Shown piece by piece: positions 1 to 8,961 of a stretch of 48,268 nt of DNA. A program made the position numbers and the translations under genes. The notes under the pieces are model-generated. The model worked only from the letters and a program-made list of their open reading frames with translations, had not been told where the DNA came from and made no database searches. Every line of letters starts with the position of its first letter. The stretch's first letter is position 1. Origin of the DNA: Verrucomicrobiota bacterium (lineage in GTDB: Bacteria > Verrucomicrobiota > Verrucomicrobiia > Limisphaerales > CAIMTB01); assembly GCA_963205105.1 (NCBI GenBank), contig CAUJJW010000357.1, positions 1-48,268 on the forward strand, in the 5' to 3' direction.

Positions 1-1
1 G

Positions 2-709
2 GGGCCGACCGGGTCCGGCAAGACCACCACGCTGGCCTCGATGATCAACATCATCAACGAGGAGCGTGACGACGCGCATTTGATCACGATCGAGGACCCG
101 ATCGAGTACTATCACAAGCACAAGAAGGCCGTCGTCACCCAGCGTGAGGTCAACGTGGACGTGCCCAGTTTCGCGGAAGCCATCCGGCGCGCCCTGCGGC
201 AGGATCCCGACGTGATTCTCGTCGGTGAGATGCGCGACTTGGAAACCATCGAAGCTGCGATCACGGCTTCCGAAACGGGTCACTTGGTGTTCGCCACCCT
301 GCACACCACCGGTGCCGCCAAGACCATTGACCGCGTGGTCAACGCGTTCCCGGTCAATCAGCAGGAAATGATCCGCATCCAGCTGTCGACCGTGCTTCAG
401 GCGGTCATCTCCCAGCTGCTCTTGCCGCGTCATGACAAGCCGGGCCGTGTGGCGGTGTTCGAGATCATGGTCAACACCCCTTCCATCGCGGCGCTGATCC
501 GTGACAACAAGACGTTCCGTATCAATTCCGACATTCAAACCGGGGCGAAGTACGGGATGGTAACCCTGGACGGTTACCTGCTCGACAAATACCAGCAGGG
601 CATGGTCTCGCGTGAGGAAGTCATCATGAAAGCCCAGGACCCCAGCACCATCCTGCAAAAGCTCCAGGAGCTGGAGGCAGCCAAGGCGGCGGCGGCGGTT
701 TCCCGATAA
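2..709 (+). CDS. pilT: PilT-type twitching/retraction ATPase, 5' truncated by window edge
   Basis: This is the C-terminal 235 codons of a secretion/pilus hexameric ATPase. The reading frame is open from base 2, where the Walker A motif GPTGSGKTTT is encoded, so the true start lies upstream of the window and the ATG at 41 is internal. Also visible are the Walker B motif DPDVILVGEMRD and the segment ITASETGHLVFATLHTT, which contains the His box. The C-terminal half carries EIMVNTPSIAALIRDNK and SDIQTGAKYGM, which match PilT rather than PilB, and there is no tetracysteine zinc motif. PilT proteins power pilus retraction at the cytoplasmic face. The gene lies 7 bases upstream of the GspE/PilB gene and is probably co-transcribed with it. 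A PilU paralogue cannot be excluded because the N-terminus is missing. Confidence 0.93.
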   Translation, partial: GPTGSGKTTTLASMINIINEERDDAHLITIEDPIEYYHKHKKAVVTQREVNVDVPSFAEAIRRALRQDPDVILVGEMRDLETIEAAITASETGHLVFATLHTTGAAKTIDRVVNAFPVNQQEMIRIQLSTVLQAVISQLLLPRHDKPGRVAVFEIMVNTPSIAALIRDNKTFRINSDIQTGAKYGMVTLDGYLLDKYQQGMVSREEVIMKAQDPSTILQKLQELEAAKAAAAVSR

Positions 710-716
710 AAGGCTT

Positions 717-2429
717 ATGTCCGATACCGTTTCCAACCCACTGTTGTCCCTCGTCAGGGAGCGTGGCCTGCTGGATGACCTCCAGTTCGAGGAGGTGCAA
801 CAGGAAGTCCAGCGCAGCGGCAAGTCGGTGTCCGAGGCCCTTGCCGACTTCGGCATTCTGGACACGGATTCCCAGTTGCAGGTGATCGCCGATCACTTGG
901 GAACGGAGGTGGTGGATTTTCGCAACTGGACGCCGGACGAGGAGACGCTCAAGGCCATCTCGGCGGCGACCGCCAAAACCTATCTCTGCATCCCCTTCGC
1001 TCTGAGTGGGACCACCCTGCAGATCGCGCTGGCGGACCCCTTGAATCCCGCCACGCTCGACGAGCTCGGGTTCTCGGTCAGTTACGAGCTGGTGCCGGTG
1101 GTGGCCGACCCCAAGGCCATCCAGCAGGCGATCGACAAGCATTACGGTGGCGCCCAGACCGGCGACACGATGGCCGAGTTGCTCAAGGAACTGGGCGCCG
1201 ACGCGGAGATCGAACGGGAAGCCGCCGAAGCCGCCGCCACCGGGGGCGCAGCGGACCTGTCCGAACTCGCCAACGAGGTTCCGATCGTCAAGTTCGTGAA
1301 CCTGGTCATCGCCCAGGCCATCCAGGACCGGGCCAGCGACATCCATTTCGAACCCTTCGAGACCGAGTTCAAGATCCGCTACCGCGTCGACGGTGCGCTG
1401 TACGAGATGGCGCCGCCTCCGAAGCATCTGGCACTCCCGGTGGCGTCGCGCCTGAAGGTCATGTCCAACCTGGACATCTCCGAGCGCCGGCTTCCCCAGG
1501 ACGGACGCATCTCGATGAACATCATCGGGCGTCAGATCGACCTTCGTATTTCAACCCTGCCCACCCAGTTCGGTGAATCGGTCGTGCTCCGCGTGCTCGA
1601 CCGGACAGCCACCAAACTGGAGGTCGAGGCGCTCGGTTTTCCGAAGTACGTCTTCGATTACGTCACGGAAGCCATCCAGCAGCCGAACGGCATCGTCATC
1701 GTCACCGGGCCCACCGGTTCCGGAAAGACAACCACGCTGTATTCGTGTCTGCGCCGGGTCAACACCCTCGATTCCAAGCTCCTGACTGCCGAGGACCCCG
1801 TCGAGTACGACATCGAAGGCATCATGCAGGTGGCCATCAACGAGGCTGTCGGCATGACTTTCGGCAAGGCCTTGAGGTCCTTCCTGCGTCAGGATCCCGA
1901 CATCATCATGGTCGGGGAAATGCGCGACATGGAGACCTCCCAGATCGCCATTCAAGCCTCGCTCACCGGCCACTTGGTGCTGACCACACTGCACACGAAC
2001 GACGCCCCCGGCGCGGTCACGCGTCTCGTGGACATGGGCATCGAGCCATTCCTGGTCGCGTCGACCCTTCAATGCGTGCTCGCGCAACGCCTGGTCCGGA
2101 CGATCTGCAAGGGGTGCAAAACCTCGTTCGAACCCACCGAAACCCAGCTTTCCCTTCTTCACCTGTCGCCGCATGACCTTGGCGACAAGCTCTTCTATTA
2201 CGGCCGCGGCTGCGGCACCTGCAATGACACCGGCTACAAGGGCCGGAAGGGAATCTACGAATTGCTGGTCATCAACGACACGATCCGACAGATGATCATC
2301 GAACGCGCTCCGACGGTTGTCATCCGACAGAAGGCCACCGAGCTGGGAATGGTAGGCTTGCGGGAGGATGGGCTGCGGGGTATTTTCGACGGGTCCACCA
2401 CCATCGAGGAAGTCCTCAAATACACCTGA
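717..2429 (+). CDS. gspE: Type II secretion / type IV pilus assembly ATPase GspE/PilB
   Basis: 570 residues, a usual length for GspE/PilB. An N-terminal MshEN-like region (about 1-160) precedes the catalytic core, which starts near the segment VPIVKFVNLVIAQAIQDRAS. Walker A GPTGSGKTTT begins at residue 331 and Walker B DPDIIMVGEMRD near 393. The zinc-binding tetracysteine is Cys464/467 (CKGC) and Cys499/502 (CGTC), which separates this class from PilT. The protein is expected to hydrolyse ATP at the inner membrane and drive polymerisation of (pseudo)pilins through the GspF platform. It lies 7 bases after pilT and 12 bases before the GspF gene. Sequence alone cannot decide between a T2SS and a T4P role, because both share this family and the secretin and GspC/L/M genes are not in the window. 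Confidence 0.95.
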   Translation: MSDTVSNPLLSLVRERGLLDDLQFEEVQQEVQRSGKSVSEALADFGILDTDSQLQVIADHLGTEVVDFRNWTPDEETLKAISAATAKTYLCIPFALSGTTLQIALADPLNPATLDELGFSVSYELVPVVADPKAIQQAIDKHYGGAQTGDTMAELLKELGADAEIEREAAEAAATGGAADLSELANEVPIVKFVNLVIAQAIQDRASDIHFEPFETEFKIRYRVDGALYEMAPPPKHLALPVASRLKVMSNLDISERRLPQDGRISMNIIGRQIDLRISTLPTQFGESVVLRVLDRTATKLEVEALGFPKYVFDYVTEAIQQPNGIVIVTGPTGSGKTTTLYSCLRRVNTLDSKLLTAEDPVEYDIEGIMQVAINEAVGMTFGKALRSFLRQDPDIIMVGEMRDMETSQIAIQASLTGHLVLTTLHTNDAPGAVTRLVDMGIEPFLVASTLQCVLAQRLVRTICKGCKTSFEPTETQLSLLHLSPHDLGDKLFYYGRGCGTCNDTGYKGRKGIYELLVINDTIRQMIIERAPTVVIRQKATELGMVGLREDGLRGIFDGSTTIEEVLKYT

Positions 2430-2441
2430 TCGAGGCCCGCC

Positions 2442-3779
2442 ATGCCCAAGTTCAATTACGTTGCCATGGATTCACGTGGCAAAGAGACCAAGGGGACTCT
2501 CGAGGTCGGCAACCAAAACGAGGCCATCACCCGCCTCAAGGAAATGGGTTACTTCCCGACCAAGGTCGTGGAAGCCGAGAAGCCCAAGGAAAAGGGCAAG
2601 AAATCCGTCAAAGCCCCGGCCCGATCCGGCGGTCCCAAGAAGGGGATCAACATCAAGATCCCCGGCTTTGGCGGGGTGAAGACCAAGCAATTGACGACGT
2701 TCACCCGGCAGTTGGCGACACTCGTCGATGCCGGTCTGCCCTTGCTGCGCGGCCTGCGCGTGCTCGCCAAGCAGGAGAAAAACCCCGTCCTGAAGGACAC
2801 GCTCGGACAGTTGGGCATGTCCATTGAGGGTGGCTCCACCTTCTCCGAGGCCCTCGCCCAGCATCCCAAGATCTTCAATCGCCTCTTCGTCTCCATGGTG
2901 AAGGCCGGCGAACTCGGCGGTGTGCTTGAAGTCGTGCTCAACCGCCTGGCCGAGTTCATGGAAAAAGCCCAAAAGATCAAGGGCAAGGTCATCGCGGCCA
3001 TGTTCTACCCGGTCGCCGTCATGACCGTCGCTGTGATCATTCTCGCCGTCCTCATGATCTTCGTCGTGCCCAAGTTCAAGACGATCTTCGGCGACATGAT
3101 GGACGGTGCGGCGCTCCCCGGTTTCACCAACTTCGTCCTTCAGATCAGCGAGACGCTGAAAGCCTACACCATTGTCTTTCCGGAATGGGCCGGAGGGATT
3201 CCGCTGCCCGGGCCGGTGATCGTGGGCATGGTCGTGTTCGTTATCGCGTTCAAGATTTTCGCCAAGACCAAACTGGGACATCGGGTCATCGACAAGATGA
3301 AGCTCAAGATGCCCGTTCTCGGTCCGGTCTTTACTAAGGTGTCGATTTCACGATTCGCCCGAACCCTGGGTACGCTCATTAGTTCAGGTGTGCCCATCTT
3401 GCAGGCACTCACCATCGTCAAGGAAACCGCCGGCAACGTGATCGTCGGAAACGCCGTCACCAAGATTCACGAAAGCGTCAAGGAAGGTGAAACCATTACG
3501 GCACCTCTCGAAGCGGCTAACGTGTTCCCGCCCATGGTGATCTCCATGGTGGACGTTGGTGAGCAAACCGGCGCGCTCCCTGAAATGTTGATGAAGATCG
3601 CCGATACCTTCGACGACGAAATCGACAACGCCGTCTCCGCCATGACCTCCCTCCTGGAGCCCATCATGATCGTCTTCCTGGCCGTCATCGTCGGCAGCAT
3701 CGTCATCGCGCTGTTCCTGCCCTTGATCAAGTTGATCGAAGGCGTTGGCGACACGGGCGGCAAGGGCGACGGCGATTAA
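2442..3779 (+). CDS. gspF: Inner-membrane platform protein GspF/PilC
   Basis: 445 residues with the family layout: a short N-terminal segment (KFNYVAMDSRGKETKG), a Lys/Pro-rich linker at about 45-75, then two repeats of the T2SSF domain. Each repeat contains the phenylalanine/arginine pattern (FTRQLATLVDAGLPLLRGLR and SRFARTLGTLISSGVPILQA). Hydrophobic segments lie near residues 185-210, 245-270 and 400-425 (LEPIMIVFLAVIVGSIVIAL). GspF/PilC proteins sit in the inner membrane and couple the assembly ATPase to pilin insertion. The gene closes the pilT-gspE-gspF run and is followed after 30 bases by a strong hairpin. Confidence 0.95.
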   Translation: MPKFNYVAMDSRGKETKGTLEVGNQNEAITRLKEMGYFPTKVVEAEKPKEKGKKSVKAPARSGGPKKGINIKIPGFGGVKTKQLTTFTRQLATLVDAGLPLLRGLRVLAKQEKNPVLKDTLGQLGMSIEGGSTFSEALAQHPKIFNRLFVSMVKAGELGGVLEVVLNRLAEFMEKAQKIKGKVIAAMFYPVAVMTVAVIILAVLMIFVVPKFKTIFGDMMDGAALPGFTNFVLQISETLKAYTIVFPEWAGGIPLPGPVIVGMVVFVIAFKIFAKTKLGHRVIDKMKLKMPVLGPVFTKVSISRFARTLGTLISSGVPILQALTIVKETAGNVIVGNAVTKIHESVKEGETITAPLEAANVFPPMVISMVDVGEQTGALPEMLMKIADTFDDEIDNAVSAMTSLLEPIMIVFLAVIVGSIVIALFLPLIKLIEGVGDTGGKGDGD

Positions 3780-3809
3780 GCCCCGAACCCTCCCTAACAA
3801 TGGTCTTTC

Positions 3810-3849
3810 GCAAATCGGCCCCTGGCACCCCTGCCTGGGGCCGATTTGC
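3810..3849 (+). terminator. Strong hairpin after gspF
   Basis: A 13-bp perfect stem (3810-3822 with 3837-3849) is extended by a further 4 bp (3824-3827 with 3832-3835) closed by a CCCC loop, with a single T-T mismatch between. It starts 30 bases after the gspF stop. No clean run of T follows on either side, so it may act as a Rho-independent-like terminator or a 3'-end stabiliser. It separates the pilT-gspE-gspF operon from the toxin-antitoxin-like pair. Confidence 0.65.
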
Positions 3850-3945
3850 ATGTTTCGAAATTCACCCCTTGACCTCGGCGATGCCTCGACGTAAATACAA
3901 CGTCATTACATTGCATGGCCGATTGCCATACATATCTCCGGCTTG

Positions 3946-4233
3946 ATGGAGTTCGACTGGTCCAGCCCACCGTTCCAGTTCGGCGGCGCCCTGACACAAC
4001 AGGACGTGGAGGAATCCTTCGAGGATCCCTTGGCAGTCAAGCTGTTACCGGATTCGCCACGGTTCACCACCCAAGCCCGGTACTTTCATTTGGGGCGAAC
4101 GGTGGCCGGGAAGGGGGTCTTCACCATCTACCGGACCAACGGGAAATTAATCCGGGTAATATTGGCGCGACCCTTCGAGCCCGAGGAAGCGTTCTTCTAC
4201 GAGCGGAAGGTGAGTCAGGCGCTGCAGCAGTAA
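3946..4233 (+). CDS. BrnT-like (DUF497) putative toxin
   Basis: 95 residues from ATG 3946; a TTG at 3943 would add one. The protein begins MEFDW, has SFEDPLAVKLLPDSPRF, a central beta strand (RYFHLGRTV) and the segment KLIRVILARPFEPEEAFFYE, which is the spacing and C-terminal motif of the BrnT/DUF497 fold. BrnT proteins are ribosome-dependent RNases neutralised by BrnA. The usual N-terminal NxxKHGV motif is absent here and replaced by FQFGGALTQQDVEE, so toxicity is doubtful. A CopG/BrnA-like gene follows on the same strand, which is the normal toxin-first order. The alternative is a non-toxic DUF497 relative. Confidence 0.7.
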   Translation: MEFDWSSPPFQFGGALTQQDVEESFEDPLAVKLLPDSPRFTTQARYFHLGRTVAGKGVFTIYRTNGKLIRVILARPFEPEEAFFYERKVSQALQQ

Positions 4234-4309
4234 CCGCGGGTGGTTCACTTCGAATTTCGGCAGGTGGGGAGCGTGGGTGGTACGTCCAGGGCAACGCAGG
4301 GAGGTGCGC

Positions 4310-4591
4310 TTGAATCCGATCACGTCTTGGGAGGATGTTCCGCTGTTTGATCGTGAAGAAGCGGAGGCCTCGTTCTGGGAAGCCAATCGGATCGACCTGC
4401 GCCTGATGGAGACGGCGGTGGCGTCCGGAAATGAATCGGGCGAGTCGGTCACCATCAGTCTGCGAATGGACCCCCGGATGCTGGCGCGCATCAAGCGCTT
4501 GGCCCGTTCCCGTTACCTGAATTACCAGAGCATGATCAAACAGTGGCTGAGTGAACGGATGGAAGAAGAACTCCGAAGCCGGCAACTCTGA
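4310..4591 (+). CDS. CopG/BrnA-like ribbon-helix-helix putative antitoxin
   Basis: About 93 residues from TTG 4310, which has GGGAGG six bases upstream; GTG starts at 4304 or 4277 are also in frame. The C-terminal half SVTISLRMDPRMLARIKRLA followed by NYQSMIKQWLSERMEEEL is typical of BrnA/CopG proteins: a short beta strand for operator contact, two helices, and the YQ...I..WL pattern. It probably binds and neutralises the upstream BrnT-like protein and represses the pair. The 3' end lies only 4 bases before the ATG at 4596 of the next gene, so it may be read into the pseudopilin genes. Confidence 0.72.
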   Translation: MNPITSWEDVPLFDREEAEASFWEANRIDLRLMETAVASGNESGESVTISLRMDPRMLARIKRLARSRYLNYQSMIKQWLSERMEEELRSRQL

Positions 4592-4595
4592 CCGC

Positions 4596-5333
4596 ATGAC
4601 GCCGATTCTCCCAACTCGTTCGCACCCGACCCCTTGCATGAGATCCCTTTCCTCCAGCCTTCGACCAGTTTCAGCCTCTCACCGTGAGGGCCGTTCCGCC
4701 TTCACGCTGATCGAGCTGCTGACCGTGATCGCCATCATTGCGATCCTGGCCGGGATCACCCTCGGACTGACCTCTGCGGCACGGAATGCCCGGACCAATT
4801 CCAGGGCCACCACCGAATTACAGCAGCTCCGCACCGCGATCGATTCGTACAAGGCGGACCGCAGTGCGTTCCCGCCCGACCACGCGCTTCCGCCGGGTTC
4901 ACCGAACAAGGTGGATCCGGTGGTCAACCAGCTCTTCTACGAGCTTCGTGGGGTGGATGTGGTGAACGGCGCGTTTCGGGTCAAGGGCGGTCAGGAATCC
5001 ATCGAGCCGGATCAGGTCCGGGCCGTTTTTGGTCGCGGGGGATTTCTAAATGCTTCGGTGGATCCGTCGGAGCCCTCCAAAACGTATCTGGATGCGAAGG
5101 CTTCCTCGGTGAACCGGGTGTCGATCAACAACGTCAACGTGGACCTGCTGGTCACTGCGTTTCCGTGGGGAATGAGTGCGCCCGAGGCGGCGCCACTGCA
5201 GGCCTACGGCGAGAAGAGCAAGGCCAATCCCTGGCGGTACGTGTCGACGTCGGCGACCAACAATCCGGGCGGGTATGACCTCTGGATGGAGGTGTGGGTT
5301 GGAAACGATAAGCGGGTGTTCAAGAACTGGTAG
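4596..5333 (+). CDS. Type II secretion/type IV pilus prepilin-like protein (pseudopilin 1)
   Basis: 245 residues from ATG 4596, or 231 from ATG 4638. I favour 4638 because it leaves a more typical leader of about 21 residues. The class III prepilin signal is SA^FTLIELLTVIAIIAILAG, with Phe+1 and Glu+5 of the mature protein and Ala instead of Gly at -1. A helical N-terminal rod and a C-terminal globular domain of roughly 170 residues with no detectable conserved motif follow. The GspG-like spacing (TELQQLRTAIDSYKADRSAFPPD) suggests the major-type pseudopilin. It should be processed by a prepilin peptidase not present in this window and assembled by the GspE/GspF machine. Confidence 0.85.
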   Translation: MTPILPTRSHPTPCMRSLSSSLRPVSASHREGRSAFTLIELLTVIAIIAILAGITLGLTSAARNARTNSRATTELQQLRTAIDSYKADRSAFPPDHALPPGSPNKVDPVVNQLFYELRGVDVVNGAFRVKGGQESIEPDQVRAVFGRGGFLNASVDPSEPSKTYLDAKASSVNRVSINNVNVDLLVTAFPWGMSAPEAAPLQAYGEKSKANPWRYVSTSATNNPGGYDLWMEVWVGNDKRVFKNW

Positions 5334-5570
5334 ATTTTATGCGCTCCACGAGGCATCCAACCGAGGCTGATCGCACGATACCGGTGCGCTGGTACGAGCG
5401 GAGTTGGACCGTCGACATCGACGACGGATCCGCCGCGGCGACTTCAAGCGTTGCCACGCGGCCCGCACTTCGAACTGGAGCCCCGTCGCCACGTCCCCCG
5501 AAAATGGCAGTGACAACCCGCAAGCGCATTCCGCAACCTTCGCGTTCTCAACGCCATCGCCGATAAGCTT

Positions 5571-6371
5571 ATGAAGACGACGTTTCGCGCCCAACCACCC
5601 CGCCACGGGTTCACGCTCATTGAGCTGTTGGTGGTCATTGCCATCATCGGCGTGCTGGCCGGTATGATCTTGCCGGCCCTTTCCTCGGCCAAGGTGAAGG
5701 CCCAGATCGCCAAGGCCCGCGTTGAGATGGAATCCATCCGAGGTGCCATCATGGCGTATCAGGGAGCCTACAGCCGGATGCCCTCGAGCGCGCTGGCCCG
5801 CGAGAAAGCCGCACCGGACTTCACCTACGGCACCATGCACGTCGGAGCTCCGGCGGAACAGCAGCCGGTGTTGGCCAATCGCAAGGGCGGGGGACTTCCT
5901 CAAATTGGCAACCTCGCCGGCACTCAAATTTCCAACGCTGAACTCGTCGCCATTCTCATGGATGTCGAGAGGCGCCCGGACACCAGCGCGCCCACGGTGA
6001 ATGAGAATCATCGTCAGAACACGCAGAAGAACGCCTTTCTCAGTGGCAAGCTCAACGCGACCACGCCTCCAGGACCCGGCATTGGAACCGACCTGTTGTA
6101 CCGGGATCCGTGGGGCAACCCCTACATCATCACTCTCGATCTCAACTACGACAATCTGTGCCGTGACGGCTTCTACAGTCGGTCGGCGGTTTCCCAGGAA
6201 GCCGGCACCAGGGGTTTCAATGGACTGGCTCCGGCGGCGGACAATCCGAACGCCTGGGAAGTGCGCGCTCCGGTGATCGTCTGGTCGATGGGACCCAATG
6301 GCCTGGCGGACCCTGGGGTCAAGGCCAACGCCGGGGTCAACAAAGACAACATCCTCAGCTGGAAGCAATAG
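5571..6371 (+). CDS. GspG-like pseudopilin 2
   Basis: 266 residues. The leader ends RHG^FTLIELLVVIAIIGVLA, a consensus prepilin peptidase site with Gly-1, Phe+1 and Glu+5. The mature helix continues to KVKAQIAKARVEMESIRGAI and AYQGAYSRMPSS. Later there is RDPWGNPYIITLD, the Gly-Asn-Pro-Tyr segment common in GspG-type pseudopilins near the calcium-binding C-terminal loop. It follows a 237-base interval after pseudopilin 1 in which I see no convincing gene. It is the first of an uninterrupted run of pilin-like genes up to 12723. Confidence 0.88.
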   Translation: MKTTFRAQPPRHGFTLIELLVVIAIIGVLAGMILPALSSAKVKAQIAKARVEMESIRGAIMAYQGAYSRMPSSALAREKAAPDFTYGTMHVGAPAEQQPVLANRKGGGLPQIGNLAGTQISNAELVAILMDVERRPDTSAPTVNENHRQNTQKNAFLSGKLNATTPPGPGIGTDLLYRDPWGNPYIITLDLNYDNLCRDGFYSRSAVSQEAGTRGFNGLAPAADNPNAWEVRAPVIVWSMGPNGLADPGVKANAGVNKDNILSWKQ

Positions 6372-6380
6372 GACCGTGGT

Positions 6381-7229
6381 ATGCGGATGAGCACATCACA
6401 ACGGCAAGAGGACGCGACGATCGTCCGGCGCATCGTGGGGAAGCTCCCCACCCGGGCCGAACGCGCGTTCAGCCTCGCCGAGTTGATGGTGGTGATCGGC
6501 ATCATCGCCCTGCTCGCCAGTATCGGCATTCCGGCCTTGCGCGGTCTGGGCGAGTCCAACGCCATTGACGCCGCCACCCGCCAGATTCTCGACGACCTCG
6601 CCTTCGCCCGGCTCCGGGCGATCAATGACCGGACGACGGTGTACATGCTGTTTGTGCCACCGACCACGGTGAACCTGGATGGTGCGGGCCCGATGCCCAC
6701 CAACTTGGCGCCCTTCCGCCTGACCGGGTACACCTTCTTCACCAAGCGAACGATCGGCGAGCAACCTGGACGACAGACGCCGCGGCAGATCAGTTCGTGG
6801 AACCAGCTCCCCGATAAGACGTTTTTCGCTTTGACGACCTTCCTGCCGAACCCGCGCTTCACCAATGCTTGGGATCAGCCGCTGGCCAATGTCGCCGCCT
6901 TTCCATTGGTGATCACTAACCGCGTTTATTCAGGCGCCGAGGCGGTGGCGCTTCCGTTTCTTGCCTTCAACGCGCAGGGGCAACTCATCCGTTTCAACAA
7001 CTTCGGTCAGCCCGTTTCGGGCCAGGATGGCTACATCCAGCTCGCGCGGGGGAGCGTTTTCAATGCACCGGAACCCGATGGGAGCATGCCGGCGCCGGAT
7101 GTCGTCGAAGTGCCACGGGACAATCGCCGGTACATCCGGGTCAACTGGCTCACGGGTCGGGCCGAGGTCATGGGTGATTTGGTGATCGGCGCCAATGGGG
7201 TGCCGCAAGTTTTGGGGAGGCCGATATGA
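6381..7229 (+). CDS. GspH-like minor pseudopilin
   Basis: 282 residues. An unusually long leader of about 29 residues ends ERA^FSLAELMVVIGIIALLA, with Ala at -1 and Glu at +5. The next stretch, DAATRQILDDLAFARLRAIN followed by DRTTVYMLFV, matches the GspH/FimT pattern in which the helix runs into a beta-rich domain. GspH-type proteins initiate or cap the pseudopilus tip. The stop codon overlaps the start of the next gene (ATGA at 7226-7229), showing translational coupling. A second ATG at 6387 is equally plausible as the start. Confidence 0.87.
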   Translation: MRMSTSQRQEDATIVRRIVGKLPTRAERAFSLAELMVVIGIIALLASIGIPALRGLGESNAIDAATRQILDDLAFARLRAINDRTTVYMLFVPPTTVNLDGAGPMPTNLAPFRLTGYTFFTKRTIGEQPGRQTPRQISSWNQLPDKTFFALTTFLPNPRFTNAWDQPLANVAAFPLVITNRVYSGAEAVALPFLAFNAQGQLIRFNNFGQPVSGQDGYIQLARGSVFNAPEPDGSMPAPDVVEVPRDNRRYIRVNWLTGRAEVMGDLVIGANGVPQVLGRPI

Positions 7230-8002
7230 AGTTGATTCACCGCCTTCCACAGCGCCCGCGCGGCGAGGCCGCCTTCACCATGGTGGAGATCGCCTTGAGC
7301 ATCGCCGTGGTGGCGTTTGCCATGGTCGCGATTCTGGGTGTCCTGCCCACCGGTCTTCAGGTGCAGAAGGACAACCGTGAAGAGACCATCATCAACGCCG
7401 ACGGCACCTACATCCTGGAGACGATTCGCTCCGGGTACGATCGGGCGGGATTGTTGGATGACGCGATCTACATGGTCTCGGTGAATTACCGGAACGGGAA
7501 TCGGCAAATCATCAGCGCACCGAATAACCAACCTCTTTCCTCGTTGGCCGTCAGTGACGGGGCTTGGGACCCGCAATGGTTGGTCGGCCTTCTGAGCACT
7601 CCGAAGAGCCTGGGCAACCAGGGCGTGAGCAACGTGGTGGTGTGGGCAAGGGCTCTGAACAACACCGCCATTGATCGCGATGCCGAAGCACGCGACACGG
7701 CCTTCAAGTACCGGATGATCGTCGAGGTGGAACCGACGTTGGCGTATCCTCCTGCACTGACCAACTCACTCGGCACCAACGATTACCGACGTGTGATCAA
7801 TGTTCAGCAGGGTTTGCACGAAGTCCGGCTCACCATGCAGTGGCCCTTGTTCAATGATCAGGTGACGCAAACCGAACGGGCCCAGGTGGGAACGCACCGC
7901 CGGACCTTCCGCACCCAGATCGGCGGCAGCCAACGGTTCTTCCAGACCAACGTCCTCGGAAGCGACCAGATCCTGTTCTACTTCCAACCCTCGCTTTACT
8001 GA
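7226..8002 (+). CDS. GspI/PilV-like minor pseudopilin
   Basis: 258 residues. The 16-residue leader ends EAA^FTMVEIALSIAVVAFAMV, again with Ala-1 and Glu+5. The segment ILGVLPTGLQVQKDNREET is typical of GspI/PilV-like pilins of Verrucomicrobia. The start is fixed by the ATGA overlap with the upstream gene and by a GGGGAGG ribosome-binding site at 7214-7220. The C-terminal part is beta-rich and unremarkable. It is expected to form part of the initiating tip complex with the GspH-, GspJ- and GspK-like neighbours. Confidence 0.85.
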   Translation: MKLIHRLPQRPRGEAAFTMVEIALSIAVVAFAMVAILGVLPTGLQVQKDNREETIINADGTYILETIRSGYDRAGLLDDAIYMVSVNYRNGNRQIISAPNNQPLSSLAVSDGAWDPQWLVGLLSTPKSLGNQGVSNVVVWARALNNTAIDRDAEARDTAFKYRMIVEVEPTLAYPPALTNSLGTNDYRRVINVQQGLHEVRLTMQWPLFNDQVTQTERAQVGTHRRTFRTQIGGSQRFFQTNVLGSDQILFYFQPSLY

Positions 8003-8005
8003 CCG

Positions 8006-8953
8006 ATGCGCACCACTTCGCCATCCCAATCCAGCCAGTTCCGGCGCGGCTTCACCGTGCTCGAGTTGATGCTGTCGGTGGCGATCATGACCGTCATCGT
8101 CATCGCGCTCTACACGGTTTTCGACGTCACCCAGAAGGCGCTGCGGAGCACGATTTCCCAAGTCGACGCGCTGGAAGGTTCACGTGCGGCTTCGGATCTG
8201 TTGGTTCGCGATTTTCAATCGGCGACGCCGGTGGATGTGGCGAACACCAACTGGACGAGTTTCTCCGCCTACCTGAATCCGGTCGCGGTGCCGGTGAACC
8301 TGGAAGGACTGAAGAAGGGTGGCGGCACGGTGCTGCAGACCGCCATTCAGGACATCTTCTTTGTCACCCGGCAAAACGATACATGGACGGCCATTGGCTA
8401 TTGGGTGGGGCCGGTGAACACCAATCAGGTGGGGCAACCGATCACTGTGGGCCGGCTTTACCGATGGGCGTACGAGACCAATGCGACGGCATTCGCCTAC
8501 ACCAATCTGTACGCCCGCTTCAACAGTGCGCTTCGCGTGCGCGATTCTCAGATGGTTCTCGACGGGGTGGTGCACCTGCGGGTGCAGACCTACGACGTCG
8601 CGGGGTTTCGATTGGTGGTGAATCCTGAAAGGGATGATCCGCCGGAACCCCAAGGAGCAGAGGCTGCTTTGGCTCAGCGCTACCCACCAATTTTTAACGG
8701 ACGTCGTGCCTGGTTCCTGGACCCCTTGGATGCCGGTCGCAATTTCCGGACGGCCTACCTCTTTCGTCAGGTCACGATTCCCGCTTTCCCGTCCACGCTC
8801 GAACTCGAGCTGGGCGTGTTGGAACCGCAGGTGGTGACCCGGGCGGCATCGATTCCGAATGTCGACGCCTCCAGGGACTTCCTCGCGCGCCAAGCCGGCA
8901 GCATTCATTACTTCCGGCATCGGATTCCGCTCCGCAACGCCCCGCCGTTTTGA
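8006..8953 (+). CDS. GspJ/PilW-like minor pseudopilin
   Basis: 315 residues. The 15-residue leader ends RRG^FTVLELMLSVAIMTVIVI, with Gly-1 and Glu+5, followed by ALYTVFDVTQKALRSTISQV. The order H-, I-, J-, K-like is the same as in classical T2SS operons, which supports the assignment more than the sequence alone does. It starts 3 bases after the previous stop. The large C-terminal domain contains no motif I can name. Its stop is followed after 8 bases by the ATG of the GspK-like gene. Confidence 0.85.
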   Translation: MRTTSPSQSSQFRRGFTVLELMLSVAIMTVIVIALYTVFDVTQKALRSTISQVDALEGSRAASDLLVRDFQSATPVDVANTNWTSFSAYLNPVAVPVNLEGLKKGGGTVLQTAIQDIFFVTRQNDTWTAIGYWVGPVNTNQVGQPITVGRLYRWAYETNATAFAYTNLYARFNSALRVRDSQMVLDGVVHLRVQTYDVAGFRLVVNPERDDPPEPQGAEAALAQRYPPIFNGRRAWFLDPLDAGRNFRTAYLFRQVTIPAFPSTLELELGVLEPQVVTRAASIPNVDASRDFLARQAGSIHYFRHRIPLRNAPPF

Positions 8954-8961
8954 CCCCCGTG

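Noticed and set aside
5334..5570. Possible 75-residue gene between pseudopilins 1 and 2 (ATG 5339)
   Set aside because: Arg/Ser/Pro-rich low-complexity sequence with no prepilin signal or domain and no clear ribosome-binding site. The 237 bases look non-coding.
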